5,666 bases of DNA. Source: an uncultured Christensenella sp. GTDB lineage: Bacteria > Bacillota > Clostridia > Christensenellales > Borkfalkiaceae. The position numbers and the translations under genes are program-made. Each line of letters starts with the position of its first letter. Position 1 is the first letter of the stretch. Below are positions 1-5,666 of the stretch, in pieces. The stretch covers positions 1-5,666 of the forward strand of contig CAJUCM010000046.1 in assembly GCA_910585235.1 (NCBI GenBank). The letters are read 5' to 3'. The notes beneath the pieces are model-generated. The model ran no database searches and had not been told where the DNA came from. It saw nothing but the letters and a program-made list of their open reading frames with translations.

Positions 1-1228
1 ACACAGCGATCTGAATAATTTTTATGCGTCGGGGGAATTATTGCGCCGTCCTGAACTCAAAGACTTTCCCGTCGTGGTGGTCGGCTCGAAAGAGGAGCGT
101 CACGGCGTGGTGCTTGCCAAGAACGAAATCGCAAAGCGCATGGGGGTCAGAACGGGCGACGTATATTGGCAGGCGCGGCGCAAATGCGGGGAAACCTTAA
201 AAGAGCTTCCCGTCGATTTTACGACCTATCACCGCGTTTCCAGAGAGGTGCGGAAAATCTATGCGGAATACACCGACCGCGTCGAGCCGTTCGGGATCGA
301 CGAGTGCTGGCTGGACGTGACGGAGAGCGTGAACCTCTTCGGGAGCGGCAGGGTGATCGCGGATACGATCCGCAACCGCGTCAAAAAAGAGACGGGGCTT
401 ACGGTGAGCATCGGCGTATCGTACAACAAAATCTTTGCGAAACTCGGTTCGGATATGAAAAAACCGGACGCGGTCACGGAGATCACGCCCGATAACTTCC
501 GCGCGCTCGTGTGGGTGCTTCCCGTGGAGACGTTGCTCTTTGTGGGAAAGGCGACGAAAGAAAAACTCAACCGTTTAGGCATTCATACGATCGGGGAGCT
601 TGCGCGCTCCTCCGAAAGTTTTCTCGTCGATCGGCTCGGAAAATGGGGAGAATATCTCTATACTTATGCGAACGGGCTGGACGAGACCCCCGTAAAACGC
701 TTGGACGAAGAGGACCCGATCAAATCGGTGGGCAACAGTTTAACGCTCTATCGGGATCTGACGAAAAATGAGGAAGTGGAGAGCGTTCTCTTTATGCTTG
801 CCGACAGCGTGAGCGCACGTATGAGGGAAGGGGGACTTCCCCGTGCGCGCACGGTCAAGCTATGGGTGCGCGAAAACGATCTCTCTGACTGGACGCGGCA
901 GGGCGGGTGCGAGCCGACGAATAGCGGGGTCGAAATCGGAAAGCGGGCGATGCAGTTATTTCGGGAGTTCTGCAATTGGAAAAATCCCGTCCGCGCGCTC
1001 GGCGTTTCGGTGAGCAATTTTTGTTACGGCGCGGAACAGTTGAGTATGTTCGGTTCGGACGAAAAAAAGGAAAAGCTCAGCCGCCTCGAAAACGCGATCG
1101 ACTCGCTCAGAGATAAATACGGAAACGCGGTTTTGCGCCCCGCCGTGATTCTACAAGACAAACGCCTTTCCGATCTCGATCTGAAAGACGATCATCTCAT
1201 CCATACCGAGCCGACGGATAAAAAATGA
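1..1228 (+). CDS. dinB: DNA polymerase IV-type Y-family translesion polymerase (5' end outside window)
   Basis: A Y-family translesion DNA polymerase, which copies past damaged bases with low fidelity. The reading frame is open to the left edge (full codons from position 2), so only the first few residues are missing; 408 residues are visible. The fragment opens with HSDLNNFYAS, which holds the first catalytic Asp (visible residue 3) and the Tyr expected at the steric-gate position. GIDECWLDVT carries the other catalytic pair, Asp100 and Glu101. SIGVSYNKIFAKLGSD is the typical palm motif. A helix-hairpin-helix thumb follows (LLFVGKATKEKLNRLGI), then the little-finger domain. QLSMF at visible residues 346-350 (1037-1051) fits the beta-clamp binding motif. 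The TTG at 41 is not the start, because conserved residues lie upstream of it. The gene stops with TGA, converges on the dap operon and shares its terminator. One oddity is Gly where FYASVE normally has Val. Any SOS promoter would lie outside the window. Confidence 0.95.
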   Translation, partial: HSDLNNFYASGELLRRPELKDFPVVVVGSKEERHGVVLAKNEIAKRMGVRTGDVYWQARRKCGETLKELPVDFTTYHRVSREVRKIYAEYTDRVEPFGIDECWLDVTESVNLFGSGRVIADTIRNRVKKETGLTVSIGVSYNKIFAKLGSDMKKPDAVTEITPDNFRALVWVLPVETLLFVGKATKEKLNRLGIHTIGELARSSESFLVDRLGKWGEYLYTYANGLDETPVKRLDEEDPIKSVGNSLTLYRDLTKNEEVESVLFMLADSVSARMREGGLPRARTVKLWVRENDLSDWTRQGGCEPTNSGVEIGKRAMQLFREFCNWKNPVRALGVSVSNFCYGAEQLSMFGSDEKKEKLSRLENAIDSLRDKYGNAVLRPAVILQDKRLSDLDLKDDHLIHTEPTDKK

Positions 1229-1243
1229 TCCGAATGTGACGAT

Positions 1244-1277
1244 AAAAAACACGCAACCCATGGGTTGCGTGTTTTTT
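1244..1277. terminator. Bidirectional Rho-independent terminator between dinB and dapB
   Basis: The two halves 1244-1260 and 1261-1277 are perfect reverse complements. Each strand shows a GC-containing stem (CACGCAACCCA paired with TGGGTTGCGTG) preceded by six A and followed by six T. It begins 15 nt after the dinB stop codon and lies 10 nt beyond the dapB stop codon. It can therefore end transcription from both sides. The innermost pairs must open to form a loop in RNA. Confidence 0.92.
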
Positions 1278-1287
1278 GTTGAGCGGT

Positions 1288-2034
1288 TTATTTCAATAAT
1301 TCTGCGAGTAAATCGTGCATATCGTAGAGACCTGCGGGGCGGTCTATCAGCCATTCGGCGGCGCGGAGCGCGCCCTTTGCAAAAATTTTACGGCTACGCG
1401 CCGAGTGGGAGACGGTAAATATTTCGTCGTCGCCCGCAAACATGACTTCGTGTTCGCCGACGATCGTTCCGCCGCGCACGGCGTGAATGCCGATTTCTTC
1501 TCTGCTCCTTGCGCCCGTCATGCCCTGTCTGCCGAAGACGAATTTTTTGTTCGCGTCGTATCCGCGTTTAACGCTCTCCGCGAGCATGAGTGCCGTTCCG
1601 GAGGGGGCGTCCTTTTTTTGGTTGTGGTGGCGTTCGATCACTTCCGCGTCAAAGTCGTCCCCCAGAAAGGCGGCGGCTTTTTCCGCGACGTATTCTGCAA
1701 GCGCGACGCCGAGCGAAAAGTTTCCCGTTTTGAATACGGGGATATTTGCGGAGCAGTCTTTTACCGCTTTCAGATCGTCTTCGGAATAGCCCGTCGCCGC
1801 AAGCACGGCGGGGACGCCGTGATCTCTGCACCAGCCGAGCCGCTCCGCAATTCCGTTTGCCGAAGAAAAATCAATGAGCACGTCCGCCTGTTCCGTGACC
1901 TCGCTGAGAGAGGCATATACGGGAAAGGCAAGAGGAGCGGGCGAAAGATCGATCCCGCATACGATCTGATCCTTTGCGATTTCAGTTACTTCCGCGCCCA
2001 TTTTTCCGCACGCGCCGACAAGTATGATCTTCAT
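1288..2034 (-). CDS. dapB: 4-hydroxy-tetrahydrodipicolinate reductase
   Basis: This cytosolic enzyme reduces the DapA product to tetrahydrodipicolinate with NAD(P)H, in the diaminopimelate/lysine pathway. The product has 248 residues, within the usual 240-275. The N-terminal Rossmann fold carries the dinucleotide-binding loop GACGKMG (7-13). TGYSEDD (81-87) and TGNFSLGV (103-110) fit the conserved core. The signature HHNQKKDAPSGTA (136-148) includes the His pair and Lys140 used in catalysis and substrate binding. RGGTIVGEHEV follows, and the C-terminus returns to the Rossmann domain. The start is the ATG at 2034, directly before the conserved KIILVGACG. The same frame is open further upstream, but only as an out-of-frame reading of dapA. 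The ATG overlaps the dapA stop in ATGA, and GGGG lies 8 nt upstream within the dapA 3' end, so translational coupling is likely. It is the last gene of the riboswitch-controlled operon. Confidence 0.97.
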   Translation of the reverse strand: MKIILVGACGKMGAEVTEIAKDQIVCGIDLSPAPLAFPVYASLSEVTEQADVLIDFSSANGIAERLGWCRDHGVPAVLAATGYSEDDLKAVKDCSANIPVFKTGNFSLGVALAEYVAEKAAAFLGDDFDAEVIERHHNQKKDAPSGTALMLAESVKRGYDANKKFVFGRQGMTGARSREEIGIHAVRGGTIVGEHEVMFAGDDEIFTVSHSARSRKIFAKGALRAAEWLIDRPAGLYDMHDLLAELLK

Positions 2035-2915
2035 AATTTCACCCCGAATGCAAGCAGTGCTTCTTTGAGTTTCTGAATGTTCCGATCCTCGCAGGAGGAG
2101 AGGGGGGCGCGCGGTTCTCCCGCATCGAAGCCCATGAGATTCGCGCCCGCCTTTACGGGAATGGGATTGACTTCCGTAAAGCACGCCTTGGCGACGGGCA
2201 GTAACCGATTGTTCAATTCGAGCGCGCTCTTTAAGTCGCCCGCCAAAACGAATTCCGTCAAATTCTTGATTTCCTTTGGCAGAAGATTGGAGACGACGGA
2301 GATGACCGCAACCCCGCCCGCCGCGAGAATGGGAAAGTTGAGCGCGTCCTCTCCCGAATACAGGTCGCACTTTCCGCGGATGAGGCGGGCGGTCTCCATG
2401 ACCTGCGCCATGTTTCCGCTTGCCTCCTTGATCCCCGCAACGTTTTGAATTTCGGCGATCTCCGCCATGGTTTCGGGCAGAATGTTCACGCCCGTGCGGG
2501 AGGGGACGTTGTAGGCGATCACGGGAATTTTTACGCAGTCCGCAATCGAACAGTAGTACGAGACAAGTCCTTTCTGCGTGCATTTGTTGTAGTAGGGGGT
2601 CACGGCAAGGATCCCGTCCGCGCCCGCGTCCTCCGCTTTTTTGGAAGAGCGGATCGCTTTCTCGGTGCAGTTGCTTCCCGTGCCGACGATGATTTTGCAT
2701 TTTCCCTTTGCCTGTCTCACGGCAAAGGAGACGACGCCGTCTTTTTCTTCTTCCGTCATGGTTGCGGGCTCGCCCGTCGTTCCCAGAACGACAAGCGCGT
2801 CCGTTGCGTTTTCAAGCTGATACGCGATCAGTTTTTCAAGCGCGGAAAAGTTGACGCCGTGTTCCGAAAAAGGGGTGATGAGCGCGGTTGCGGACCCTCT
2901 TAAAAATCCTGTCAT
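2031..2915 (-). CDS. dapA: 4-hydroxy-tetrahydrodipicolinate synthase
   Basis: This enzyme condenses pyruvate with aspartate semialdehyde, the first step committed to diaminopimelate and lysine. The 294-residue product matches the usual size of this TIM-barrel aldolase. The visible active-site residues are the pyruvate-binding LGTTGE with Thr46 and Thr47, Tyr109 in TPYYN, Tyr135 and Arg140 in AYNVPSRTG, and the Schiff-base Lys163 in GIKEASGN. These align with Thr44/Thr45, Tyr107, Tyr133, Arg138 and Lys161 of the E. coli enzyme (known family numbering). The start ATG at 2915 has AAGGAG at 2921-2926 with a 5-nt spacer. It lies 45 nt downstream of asd on the same strand, with no promoter or terminator seen in the gap, and overlaps dapB by 4 nt. 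The related aldolases NanA and KdgA share the fold, but the flanking asd and dapB settle the assignment. Confidence 0.97.
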   Translation of the reverse strand: MTGFLRGSATALITPFSEHGVNFSALEKLIAYQLENATDALVVLGTTGEPATMTEEEKDGVVSFAVRQAKGKCKIIVGTGSNCTEKAIRSSKKAEDAGADGILAVTPYYNKCTQKGLVSYYCSIADCVKIPVIAYNVPSRTGVNILPETMAEIAEIQNVAGIKEASGNMAQVMETARLIRGKCDLYSGEDALNFPILAAGGVAVISVVSNLLPKEIKNLTEFVLAGDLKSALELNNRLLPVAKACFTEVNPIPVKAGANLMGFDAGEPRAPLSSCEDRNIQKLKEALLAFGVKL

Positions 2916-2960
2916 AATATCTCCTTACGGTTATCCTATGAATGTTTGCGGGCGATTCGT

Positions 2961-4037
2961 TCAGATATATCCCTTTGCCGCGAGCAGTTCCGCAAGCAGT
3001 ACCGCTCCGCCCGCCGCGCCGCGCAGGGTGTTGTGGGAAAGTCCGATAAATTTATAGTCGAACACTTCGTCCTCCCTGAGCCGCCCTGCAGAAACGCCCA
3101 TGCCGTTTTCAAGATCCCTGTCCAACTTGGGTTGGGGGCGGTTTTCCTCTTCAAAATAGGTGAGGAACCGTTCGGGGGCGGAGGGGAGTTGAAGCTCCTG
3201 CGGAACGCCTTTGAATTCTTTCCATGCCTTTAAGATTTCTTCTTTCGTCGGCTTTTTCTCAAAGGAGACGAACACCGCCGCCGTGTGACCGTCGGAAACG
3301 GGAACGCGGAGGCATTGCGCCGTGATCGGGGGATCTTGCGTGCAGACGATTTTTCCGTCTTTGACCGTTCCCCAGATTTTAAGGGGTTCCTGCTGGCTCT
3401 TTTCTTCCTCTCCGCCGATATAGGGAATCACGTTGTCGAGAATTTCGGGCATGGTCGAAAAGGTCTTGCCCGCGCCCGAAATCGCCTGATAGGTGCAGAC
3501 CGCAACCTGTTTCAGCCCGAAATCGCGTAAGGGGTGGAGGAGGGGAACGTAAGACTGCAACGAACAGTTGCTCTTGACCGCAATGAATCCGCGCTTCGTG
3601 CCGAGGCGCTTTCTCTGAAAGGGAATGACTTCGAGGTGATCGGGGTTGACTTCTGGGATCACCATGGGAACGTCGTTCGTGAAGCGGTGCGCCGAGTTGT
3701 TCGAGACGACGGGGATTTCGAGCCGTGCGTATCGTTCTTCGAGCGCTTTGATCTCGTCCTTTTTCATGTTGACGGCGCAGAAGATAAAATCCACGCTGTC
3801 TTTCAGGGAAGCAGCGTCTTTTTCCGCGTCGAGAACGGTCATATTTTTGGCGTATGCGGGGATGGGAGCGTTCATCGCCCATTTTCCCGCGACGGCTTCT
3901 TCATATTTCTTTCCCGCGGATCTTGCGCTTGCAAGAAGCGCCGTCGGTTTGAACCACGGGTGGTTTTCAAGCAGGGTCACGAACCTTTGCCCGACCATGC
4001 CCGTTGCGCCTACGATCCCTACGCGATAAGTGTTCAT
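2961..4037 (-). CDS. asd: Aspartate-semialdehyde dehydrogenase
   Basis: This enzyme reduces L-aspartyl phosphate to aspartate semialdehyde with NADPH, the branch point toward lysine/diaminopimelate and toward threonine and methionine. The product has 358 residues. The N-terminal dinucleotide-binding motif is GIVGATGMVGQRFV (7-20). SNNSAHRF (112-119) is the family substrate/phosphate region. Cys158 in KSNCSLQS is the expected acyl-enzyme nucleophile. QAISGAGK (184-191) and RVPVSDGHTAAV (244-255) follow, the latter holding the likely catalytic His251. The C-terminus has GLSHNTLRGAAGGA. The long form, QRFV after the nucleotide loop and the RVPVSDGHT motif suggest the archaeal/fungal-type subfamily rather than the E. 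coli type (inference). The start ATG at 4037 has GGAGG at 4044-4048 with a 6-nt spacer. It is the first gene after the lysine riboswitch, so expression should fall when lysine is abundant. Confidence 0.96.
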   Translation of the reverse strand: MNTYRVGIVGATGMVGQRFVTLLENHPWFKPTALLASARSAGKKYEEAVAGKWAMNAPIPAYAKNMTVLDAEKDAASLKDSVDFIFCAVNMKKDEIKALEERYARLEIPVVSNNSAHRFTNDVPMVIPEVNPDHLEVIPFQRKRLGTKRGFIAVKSNCSLQSYVPLLHPLRDFGLKQVAVCTYQAISGAGKTFSTMPEILDNVIPYIGGEEEKSQQEPLKIWGTVKDGKIVCTQDPPITAQCLRVPVSDGHTAAVFVSFEKKPTKEEILKAWKEFKGVPQELQLPSAPERFLTYFEEENRPQPKLDRDLENGMGVSAGRLREDEVFDYKFIGLSHNTLRGAAGGAVLLAELLAAKGYI

Positions 4038-4065
4038 AGATTTCCTCCGAACGGTTTGAATGTAT

Positions 4066-4088
4066 AAAAAGAGCGGGCTGAGCCCGCT
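4066..4088 (-). terminator. Riboswitch-controlled intrinsic terminator upstream of asd
   Basis: Read on the minus strand, a 7-bp GC-rich stem (AGCGGGC with GCCCGCU; 4082-4088 and 4072-4078) closes a UCA loop. It is followed directly by CUUUUU (4071-4066). It lies between the lysine aptamer and the asd ribosome binding site, with 28 nt from the end of the U tract to the ATG. Its 5' arm overlaps the antiterminator strand, so it forms only when P1 of the aptamer is closed. Confidence 0.95.
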
Positions 4089-4116
4089 TTCCGTACTGTA
4101 TGTTAGCCGAAAAGCG
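4085..4116 (-). promoter_or_regulatory. Antiterminator helix of the lysine riboswitch
   Basis: On the minus strand CGCUUUUCG (4116-4108) can pair with CGGAAAGCG (4093-4085), giving nine consecutive pairs including one G-U. The first strand overlaps the 3' side of P1 (4114-4106). The second overlaps the 5' arm of the terminator at 4088-4085. The three helices are therefore mutually exclusive in the way expected of a transcriptional OFF switch: without lysine the antiterminator forms, with lysine P1 and the terminator form. This was read by eye; no folding energy was computed. Confidence 0.82.
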
Positions 4117-4278
4117 CATCACTACCGTGACAGCAATAAGGGTATTAGCCCTTATTTCCAGCGCACAGGGCAGGGGATTGTGCGCTTCGGCGGAGACACC
4201 CTTTCCCGAAAGCCAGAAACGGAATTCCTGCAATTCCTCAGCTTTCGGTACTCTTGTTCGTCCGCTCCTCTTACCAGC
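4106..4278 (-). ncRNA. Lysine riboswitch (L-box) aptamer
   Basis: This cis-acting leader RNA of about 173 nt binds lysine and controls asd-dapA-dapB. On the minus strand P1 is GCUGGUAAG (4278-4270) with CUUUUCGGC (4114-4106), containing one mismatch. The P2 arm holds CAAGAGUACCGAAAGC and its partner GCUUUCGGGAAAGG, which match the conserved AGUA/GAA internal-loop region seen in the B. subtilis lysC leader. GCCGAAG leads into P3 (GCGCACA with UGUGCGC), then CUGG, P4 (AAUAAGGG with CCCUUAUU, 4156-4135), then GCUGUCACGG and a short P5. The P2 apical loop GCAGG (4231-4227) is complementary to CCUGC in the P3 loop (4174-4170), as expected for the L2-L3 kissing interaction. The lysine-biosynthesis genes downstream support the ligand assignment. 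Confidence 0.96.
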
Positions 4279-4285
4279 AGGCATA

Positions 4286-4314
4286 ATTTTATCATACGGT
4301 GTGTGAAAAGTCAA
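4286..4314 (-). promoter_or_regulatory. Sigma-A-type promoter of the asd-dapA-dapB operon
   Basis: On the minus strand TTGACT (4314-4309) and TAAAAT (4291-4286) are separated by 17 nt. Transcription starting about 7 nt after the -10 box would begin near 4279, directly at the first P1 base of the riboswitch. This agreement between promoter and aptamer boundary supports both calls. Confidence 0.85.
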
Positions 4315-4333
4315 AGAATTTGCCCGAAATTCA

Positions 4334-4362
4334 TTGAAATATTTTTGCGTTTGCGCTATAAT
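4334..4362 (+). promoter_or_regulatory. Sigma-A-type promoter of the divergent membrane-protein gene
   Basis: TTGAAA (4334-4339) and a perfect TATAAT (4357-4362) are separated by 17 nt, near consensus for the housekeeping sigma factor. The predicted start near 4369 leaves an untranslated leader of about 50 nt before the ATG at 4421. The -35 box lies 19 nt from the -35 box of the oppositely directed asd promoter. No operator repeat was recognised between them. Confidence 0.85.
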
Positions 4363-4420
4363 AAGCGTAGCTGTTCATTTTTTGAAGAAGCAAAAGATTT
4401 CATTTGGAGTATCGATCGTT

Positions 4421-5666
4421 ATGGCAAGAGGGGAACGTAAAGGGCTCGTCGCGCGGTGGCTTGAAGGAAAAGAACGCAGTGAGGATTATGCGCGCGGAAC
4501 CCTTCCCACGAGCAGATGGGGTTTATTCTGGGATATTATGAAGGGAAGATTCGGGCGCATGGTCATTACGAATCTTCTGGTCTTTCTGACATTTCTTCCG
4601 TTGATCGCGATTCTCGTATGGCGCTGGCTCGTCGTCGGATCGCAGGGACTTGCGGGTCCCTTCGGCGGAGGACTGGGCGCGGGCTATCCCGCCTTGCCCA
4701 ACATTGCGGGCGCGGCGGAGGAGATGCTGTTTCAGACCGACCTTCTCTTTTTTGCGCTTCTGATTCCCGCAATGATGATCGCGGGACTCGGTATTTCGGG
4801 CGGAATGTATATCATTCGCAACATGATCTGGACGGAAGGCATTTTTGTCGCAAACGATTTTGCGCGCGGGATCAGGCGCAATTTCTGGAATGTTCTGGAA
4901 GCGGTGCTTATTTTCTCCGTATTGCTGTTCCTTGCAAAGACGATGGGAAATCTTGCCGATCTGCTCATTGCAAGGGGGGCGCCGAACGCGGGCTGGCTCG
5001 TCGCGTCGAAAGTGATCGGCTATATCTTCGTCGCGCTCGCGGTTCTGATTTGTCTTTGGATGATCTCGCTCGGCGTCAACTATAAGCAGGGTCCCTGGCA
5101 GCTCTTCCGCAATGCGGTCGTCATGATGTTCGGAACGTTCCCGCAGACGCTGTTCTTTGCGGCGCTTGCGCTTTGGCCGATTTTCCTTGCGCTCTTCACG
5201 TCGGGCATTTTCCTCATCATCGCCTTGGTTCTTCTGATCTTTATTGCGCTATCTTACGGAATGCTCGTGTGGATGGATTATTCGCAATGGGCGTTCGATA
5301 AGTTCGTCAACCCGAATCTGGGCGTTGCGACGGGCAGGGGGCTTTACGATAAGAACAAGGCGGGAAAGGGTCCCGTTCCCAAAGAAGATACCGGCATGGA
5401 CAGCGCGGCAATGCGCGAATACAAGCGTCAGATCGTGGCGATGGGCAAGAGCAAACTTGTCTGCCGTCCCATTAAGCCGATCGACGACGATCTTGAAATT
5501 TATCAGCTTCCCGAATCTTTCTCGCGCGAAGATTTGCAGAAACTCAGAGAGAGCAAGCAGAAAGTCGTGGACGATGTAGAGGCTTACGCGGAAGAACACA
5601 AGGACGACGCGCAGTACGTGGAATACAACAGACAGTTCGACGAACAGGAAAAGGCGCTTCAAGCAG
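4421..5666 (+). CDS. Multi-pass membrane protein resembling DUF624/YesL (3' end outside window)
   Basis: The frame is open from the ATG at 4421 to the right edge, giving 415 visible residues without a stop. A basic, charged N-terminus (1-46) precedes about six hydrophobic segments, near 47-72, 107-132, 155-183, 191-220, 232-259 and 260-285. A glycine-rich stretch (73-95) separates the first two. The region GISGGMYIIRNMIWTEGIFVANDFARGIRRNFWNV (124-158, described in parts: a small-residue turn, a basic loop, then DFARGIRRNF) resembles the loop of DUF624/YesL-family membrane proteins, whose function is not established. From about 290 the protein is hydrophilic; 365-415 is rich in Glu, Lys and Gln and probably helical or coiled-coil. 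DUF624 proteins are usually near 200 residues, so this one is unusually long. GGAG at 4406-4409 lies 11 nt upstream, a rather long spacer, but no better in-frame start exists nearby. It is transcribed away from asd by its own promoter, with no evident link to lysine. Confidence 0.85.
   Translation, partial: MARGERKGLVARWLEGKERSEDYARGTLPTSRWGLFWDIMKGRFGRMVITNLLVFLTFLPLIAILVWRWLVVGSQGLAGPFGGGLGAGYPALPNIAGAAEEMLFQTDLLFFALLIPAMMIAGLGISGGMYIIRNMIWTEGIFVANDFARGIRRNFWNVLEAVLIFSVLLFLAKTMGNLADLLIARGAPNAGWLVASKVIGYIFVALAVLICLWMISLGVNYKQGPWQLFRNAVVMMFGTFPQTLFFAALALWPIFLALFTSGIFLIIALVLLIFIALSYGMLVWMDYSQWAFDKFVNPNLGVATGRGLYDKNKAGKGPVPKEDTGMDSAAMREYKRQIVAMGKSKLVCRPIKPIDDDLEIYQLPESFSREDLQKLRESKQKVVDDVEAYAEEHKDDAQYVEYNRQFDEQEKALQA

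Noticed and set aside
41..43. TTG as the start codon of the polymerase
   Set aside because: The frame remains open to the left edge and encodes the conserved HSDLNNFYAS motif with a catalytic Asp, so the true start lies outside the window.
1315..2076. A 253-codon open frame on the plus strand opposite dapB
   Set aside because: It is antisense to a gene with a full set of catalytic motifs, has no recognisable motif or promoter, and fits the long shadow frames typical of GC-rich third positions.
2035..2700. Upstream in-frame extension of dapB on the minus strand, giving a 470-residue frame
   Set aside because: It is an out-of-frame reading of dapA with low-complexity basic residues. DapB homology begins exactly at the ATG at 2034, and the total length would be nearly twice the family size.
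4066..4278. T-box leader as an alternative identity for the structured asd leader
   Set aside because: No T-box consensus (AGGGUGGNACCGCG-like) is present, whereas the L-box core elements, kissing loops and switching helices are all present.
3967..4314. A 115-codon open frame on the minus strand across the asd leader
   Set aside because: The stretch is explained by the lysine riboswitch, terminator and 5' end of asd, and the frame starts upstream of the predicted transcription start.
4060..4440. A 126-codon open frame on the plus strand across the riboswitch region
   Set aside because: It is antisense to the structured leader, crosses the plus-strand promoter, and has no ribosome binding site or recognisable motif.
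4516..5085. A 189-codon open frame on the plus strand inside the membrane-protein gene
   Set aside because: It is the +1-shifted reading of the membrane protein and is rich in Arg, Ser and Gly. The frame from 4421 gives clear hydrophobic segments and has its own promoter and ribosome binding site.

Overview
The window looks like an ordinary chromosomal stretch from a Firmicutes-type bacterium, most plausibly a Clostridia-related anaerobe with moderate-to-high GC coding sequence. The reasons are strong GGAGG-type ribosome binding sites, consensus sigma-A promoters, a lysine (L-box) riboswitch that acts through a Rho-independent terminator, and a Y-family polymerase beginning with the HSDLNNFYAS motif. 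The lineage is an inference; no rRNA or other marker gene is present.

Layout: (1) positions 1-1228, plus strand: the 3' part of a DinB-type Y-family DNA polymerase, cut by the left edge. (2) 1244-1277: a perfect 34-nt palindrome with A and T tracts, which ends this gene and the convergent operon. (3) 1288-4037, minus strand: a compact lysine/diaminopimelate operon in the order asd, dapA, dapB. It carries three consecutive dedicated steps from aspartyl phosphate to tetrahydrodipicolinate. (4) 4066-4278, minus strand: the operon leader, a lysine riboswitch with a complete aptamer (P1-P5 and an L2-L3 kissing pair), a 9-bp antiterminator and an intrinsic terminator. Its promoter is at 4286-4314. 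(5) 4334 to the right edge, plus strand: a divergent consensus promoter and a multi-pass membrane protein resembling the DUF624/YesL family. This gene starts at 4421 and is still open at the window end.

How it works together: when lysine is plentiful the aptamer closes P1, which frees the terminator stem and stops transcription before asd. When lysine is scarce the 3' strand of P1 pairs with the 5' arm of the terminator and the operon is read through. dapA and dapB overlap by the ATGA tetranucleotide, so they are probably translationally coupled. The polymerase and the membrane protein have no visible link to lysine synthesis. I found no mobile element, CRISPR array, tRNA, rRNA or evidence of a new biological system. 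The least understood item is the membrane protein with its long charged C-terminal extension.
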